The notes under the pieces are model-generated. The model was not told the DNA's origin, did no database searches, and saw only the letters and a list, made by a program, of their open reading frames with translations. The position numbers were made by a program, and so were the translations under genes. This document shows positions 62,243 through 64,000 of a stretch of 64,000 nucleotides of DNA, piece after piece (position 1 is the stretch's first letter; every line of letters begins with the position of its first letter). This stretch comes from Bacillota bacterium (GTDB taxonomy: Bacteria; Bacillota; Clostridia; Acetivibrionales; JANLFN01): NCBI GenBank assembly GCA_023421675.1, contig JAEZTC010000010.1, positions 62,001 through 126,000 on the forward strand, written 5' to 3'.

Positions 62243-62329
62243 TTGGATAAAACGGAGCTAATAAAAAATAGTAAATATAGAAAGGATTTATTTGAAGATA
62301 TTGTCCATATCTTGATTATCATAAAGTAA
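62243..62329 (+). CDS. Possible small peptide (28 aa)
   Basis: TTG start with AAGGGG 7 bases upstream; reads MDKTELIKNSKYRKDLFEDI followed by VHILIIIK. Amphipathic, with a hydrophobic end; could be a secreted or membrane-active peptide in the protease operon, or noise. Confidence 0.35.
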   Translation: MDKTELIKNSKYRKDLFEDIVHILIIIK

Positions 62330-62362
62330 GTATTTTAAGACAAATACAAAGGGAGGATAATT

Positions 62363-64000
62363 ATGAAAAAAAGAATTGTATCGTTTCTACTTATATGTGT
62401 GATGGTTTTTTGCGCCAATTTTACAGCAGGAGTTTATGCTGAAGGCTCAAACGCCAAAGATCCTGCCGATAAGAAAACGGTAAATGAAATAAGCAGTGAA
62501 AAGTATAAGGACATTTCAACACTTAAGTTTGGTGAATCTAGCTTAAGTGACGTTATAAAGGTTTTTGGTGAGCCTGTTGAATATTTCTGGGGGGATAAAA
62601 AATTTACTAAAGACAATCTAACGGATGGTTATAATGCTCTCTATAAAGAACTTTGCGTACGAATGAACAAGGGTAAGTTGCTATGCATTACTGTTGCTGA
62701 AGATGTAGTCAGCTATGGTCGGGTACATATTGGTACAAGCATCCAGGATTTTGTAAAGTTGCTGGGGGGACCTGTAAAGGTAGAGGAACGTGATGCAAAT
62801 CAGGTAAAGAACGGAACTGAAGAGGATAAGGTATTATATAAGTGTGAGGATTACAGAGGAACAAAAGGTTTTGGGTACTATTATGACAATGAAAAAGGTA
62901 TAACAATATCTTTTGAAAATAACAAAGTAGATGCAATTGTAATTGAACAACCATATTCTAAATTTATATTCAGGACTCTTCTTTCACCGAAAAATGAGCT
63001 ATCAATTGTAAGAAAGCCTTTGATATATTATCAGCTCTATCAACCCGATAAATTGACAAGTCTTCCTGTGTATGATCCGAATTTTGGGTTCGATTTAAGA
63101 AGCAGCGATTTAACAGGACTTGATTTGAGGGATAGGTTTAATGAACTTATTCATGCAGATTTTGACAATCAAACCAAATGGCCTGACAAGCTGCCAGAAG
63201 GGTTTAATCCTGAATCTATAATGGAATTAGGTAAGAATCCCGGTCTTGGATTAAGAAATATAACTCAAAAAGGAATTACGGGAAAAAATATAGGTATTGC
63301 AATTATTGACGCGAGTCTATTGGTTGATCACGTAGAATACAAGGATAGATTAAAACTATATGAAGAAATACACTGTAATGATACACAAGCGCAAATGCAT
63401 GGACCTGCTGTTGCGTCAATAGCTGCTGGAAAGAATGTCGGAGTAGCACCAGAAGCCGATCTTTATTATATTGCAGATACTGCGGGAACCATTAATGGGC
63501 AAAAATTTGAATATGACCTTTCGTGGACTGCAAAATCTATAGACCGAATAGTACAAATCAATAAAACACTTCCAAAGGATAAAAAGATAAGAGTTATTTC
63601 CATATCTCTTGGAATCAATCCTTCAATGAAAAACTATGATAAAGCAATCGAATCCATAAAGAAAGCTGAAAAGGATGGGATATATACTGTATATGTTGGA
63701 AGTGAGGCCTTCTTTGGTCTTGGCCGCGATCCGCTTAAGAATCCTGATGATATAACTTCATTTAGTAAGGGGATATTTTGGAATAATGACCAATATGATA
63801 ACTGTCGGCTTTTAATTCCTATGGATTCAAGAAGTACTGCAAGCCCCACAGGCACCAATGATTATGTATTTTACAGGACCGGGGGCATGAGCTGGTCGGT
63901 ACCATATGTTGCAGGATTGTATGCTCTGGCGTGTCAGGTAAAACCTGATATCACACCCGATGTTTTCTGGAAGGAAGCATTCAGAACAAGTGATACAATT
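62363..64000 (+). CDS. Secreted subtilisin-like (S8) protein with two BamE-like N-terminal modules, 3' end cut by the window
   Basis: 546 codons, open to the window end; ATG after GGGAGG. Signal peptide ~1-26 (ends VYA-EG). The N-domain (~55-190) repeats the modules of the anchored protein: FGEPVEYFWGDKKFTKDNLT and HIGTSIQDFVKLLGGPV. The S8 domain starts near 310: D316 in IAIIDASL, H346 in MHGPAVASIAAG and S510 in TGGMSWSVPYVAGL. The usual oxyanion Asn (AAGN) appears replaced (VYVGSEAFFG), so activity may be altered. Its operator matches that of the two-component system. Confidence 0.85.
   Translation, partial: MKKRIVSFLLICVMVFCANFTAGVYAEGSNAKDPADKKTVNEISSEKYKDISTLKFGESSLSDVIKVFGEPVEYFWGDKKFTKDNLTDGYNALYKELCVRMNKGKLLCITVAEDVVSYGRVHIGTSIQDFVKLLGGPVKVEERDANQVKNGTEEDKVLYKCEDYRGTKGFGYYYDNEKGITISFENNKVDAIVIEQPYSKFIFRTLLSPKNELSIVRKPLIYYQLYQPDKLTSLPVYDPNFGFDLRSSDLTGLDLRDRFNELIHADFDNQTKWPDKLPEGFNPESIMELGKNPGLGLRNITQKGITGKNIGIAIIDASLLVDHVEYKDRLKLYEEIHCNDTQAQMHGPAVASIAAGKNVGVAPEADLYYIADTAGTINGQKFEYDLSWTAKSIDRIVQINKTLPKDKKIRVISISLGINPSMKNYDKAIESIKKAEKDGIYTVYVGSEAFFGLGRDPLKNPDDITSFSKGIFWNNDQYDNCRLLIPMDSRSTASPTGTNDYVFYRTGGMSWSVPYVAGLYALACQVKPDITPDVFWKEAFRTSDTI

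Noticed and set aside
1..64000. CRISPR array, tRNA or rRNA genes, transposases, prophage
   Set aside because: No regularly spaced identical repeats of 24-40 bases, no cloverleaf sequence or rRNA stretch, and no transposase or integrase protein was seen.

Overview
The window looks like a low-GC, spore-forming, anaerobic Firmicute of the clostridial cluster III (Ruminiclostridium-like) type. The evidence is sporulation and spore genes (spoIIP, gpr, cwlD, an alpha/beta small acid-soluble protein), a type III glutamine synthetase, pyruvate phosphate dikinase, a 2-hydroxyacyl-CoA dehydratase-like protein, strong AGGAGG-type ribosome binding sites, frequent TTG/GTG starts and AT-rich spacers. The genus is inferred from gene order and protein style; no database search was possible. 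I see no tRNA, rRNA, CRISPR array, transposase or prophage. Most of the window is conserved chromosome.

Layout. 0-3.5 kb: the 3' part of a dehydratase-type gene, two small minus-strand genes (one membrane, one zinc ribbon), then spoIIP and a small membrane protein. 3.5-12 kb: lepA, hemW and the CIRCE-controlled heat-shock operon hrcA-grpE-dnaK, then dnaJ. 12-19 kb: prmA-rsmE, then yicC-remA-gmk-rpoZ-coaBC-glyQS. 19-24 kb: ppdK, an MntR-like regulator, a LysE-type exporter and a small membrane protein. 24-26.4 kb: an FMN-riboswitch-controlled ribU, a lipoprotein with a metallo-beta-lactamase fold, and a decayed second copy of the same two-gene block. 26.5-38 kb: glnN, a membrane transglutaminase, a YmaF-like protein, a HAD phosphatase with a two-component system, a LexA-box/dinB operon, a DUF72 protein, a SASP, an acetyltransferase, and a c-di-AMP riboswitch in front of an SH3b-NlpC/P60 wall hydrolase. 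38.5-48 kb: comEC-holA, rpsT, gpr, cwlD, an M50-like membrane protease, ligA, comER. 48-55 kb: an ECF sigma factor operon, a metallophosphoesterase whose ribosome binding site lies inside a hairpin, a 49-aa cysteine-rich protein, a rhomboid-TPR protease, a membrane protein fused to a spermidine synthase-like domain, and a membrane protein with possible CdiI-like immunity character. 55-58.7 kb: gatC-gatA-gatB, with a hairpin-forming repeat between gatA and gatB. 58.7 kb to the end: a two-component system, a membrane-anchored protein and a subtilisin-like secreted protein that runs off the window.

The most interesting part is that last block. The promoter in front of the response regulator and the promoter in front of the subtilase-like gene carry the same array of four 8-bp units spaced exactly 11 bp apart. 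The membrane-anchored protein in the two-component operon shares its duplicated N-terminal module with the subtilase-like protein. Together these suggest one signalling and secretion circuit that I do not recognise as a named system. Other useful points are the decayed tandem duplication at 24.1-24.5 kb, three intergenic clusters of one short repeat family, a pair of related terminator hairpins of which one buries a Shine-Dalgarno sequence, and two real small genes that an ORF finder would easily miss (1116-1277 minus, 50999-51148 plus).
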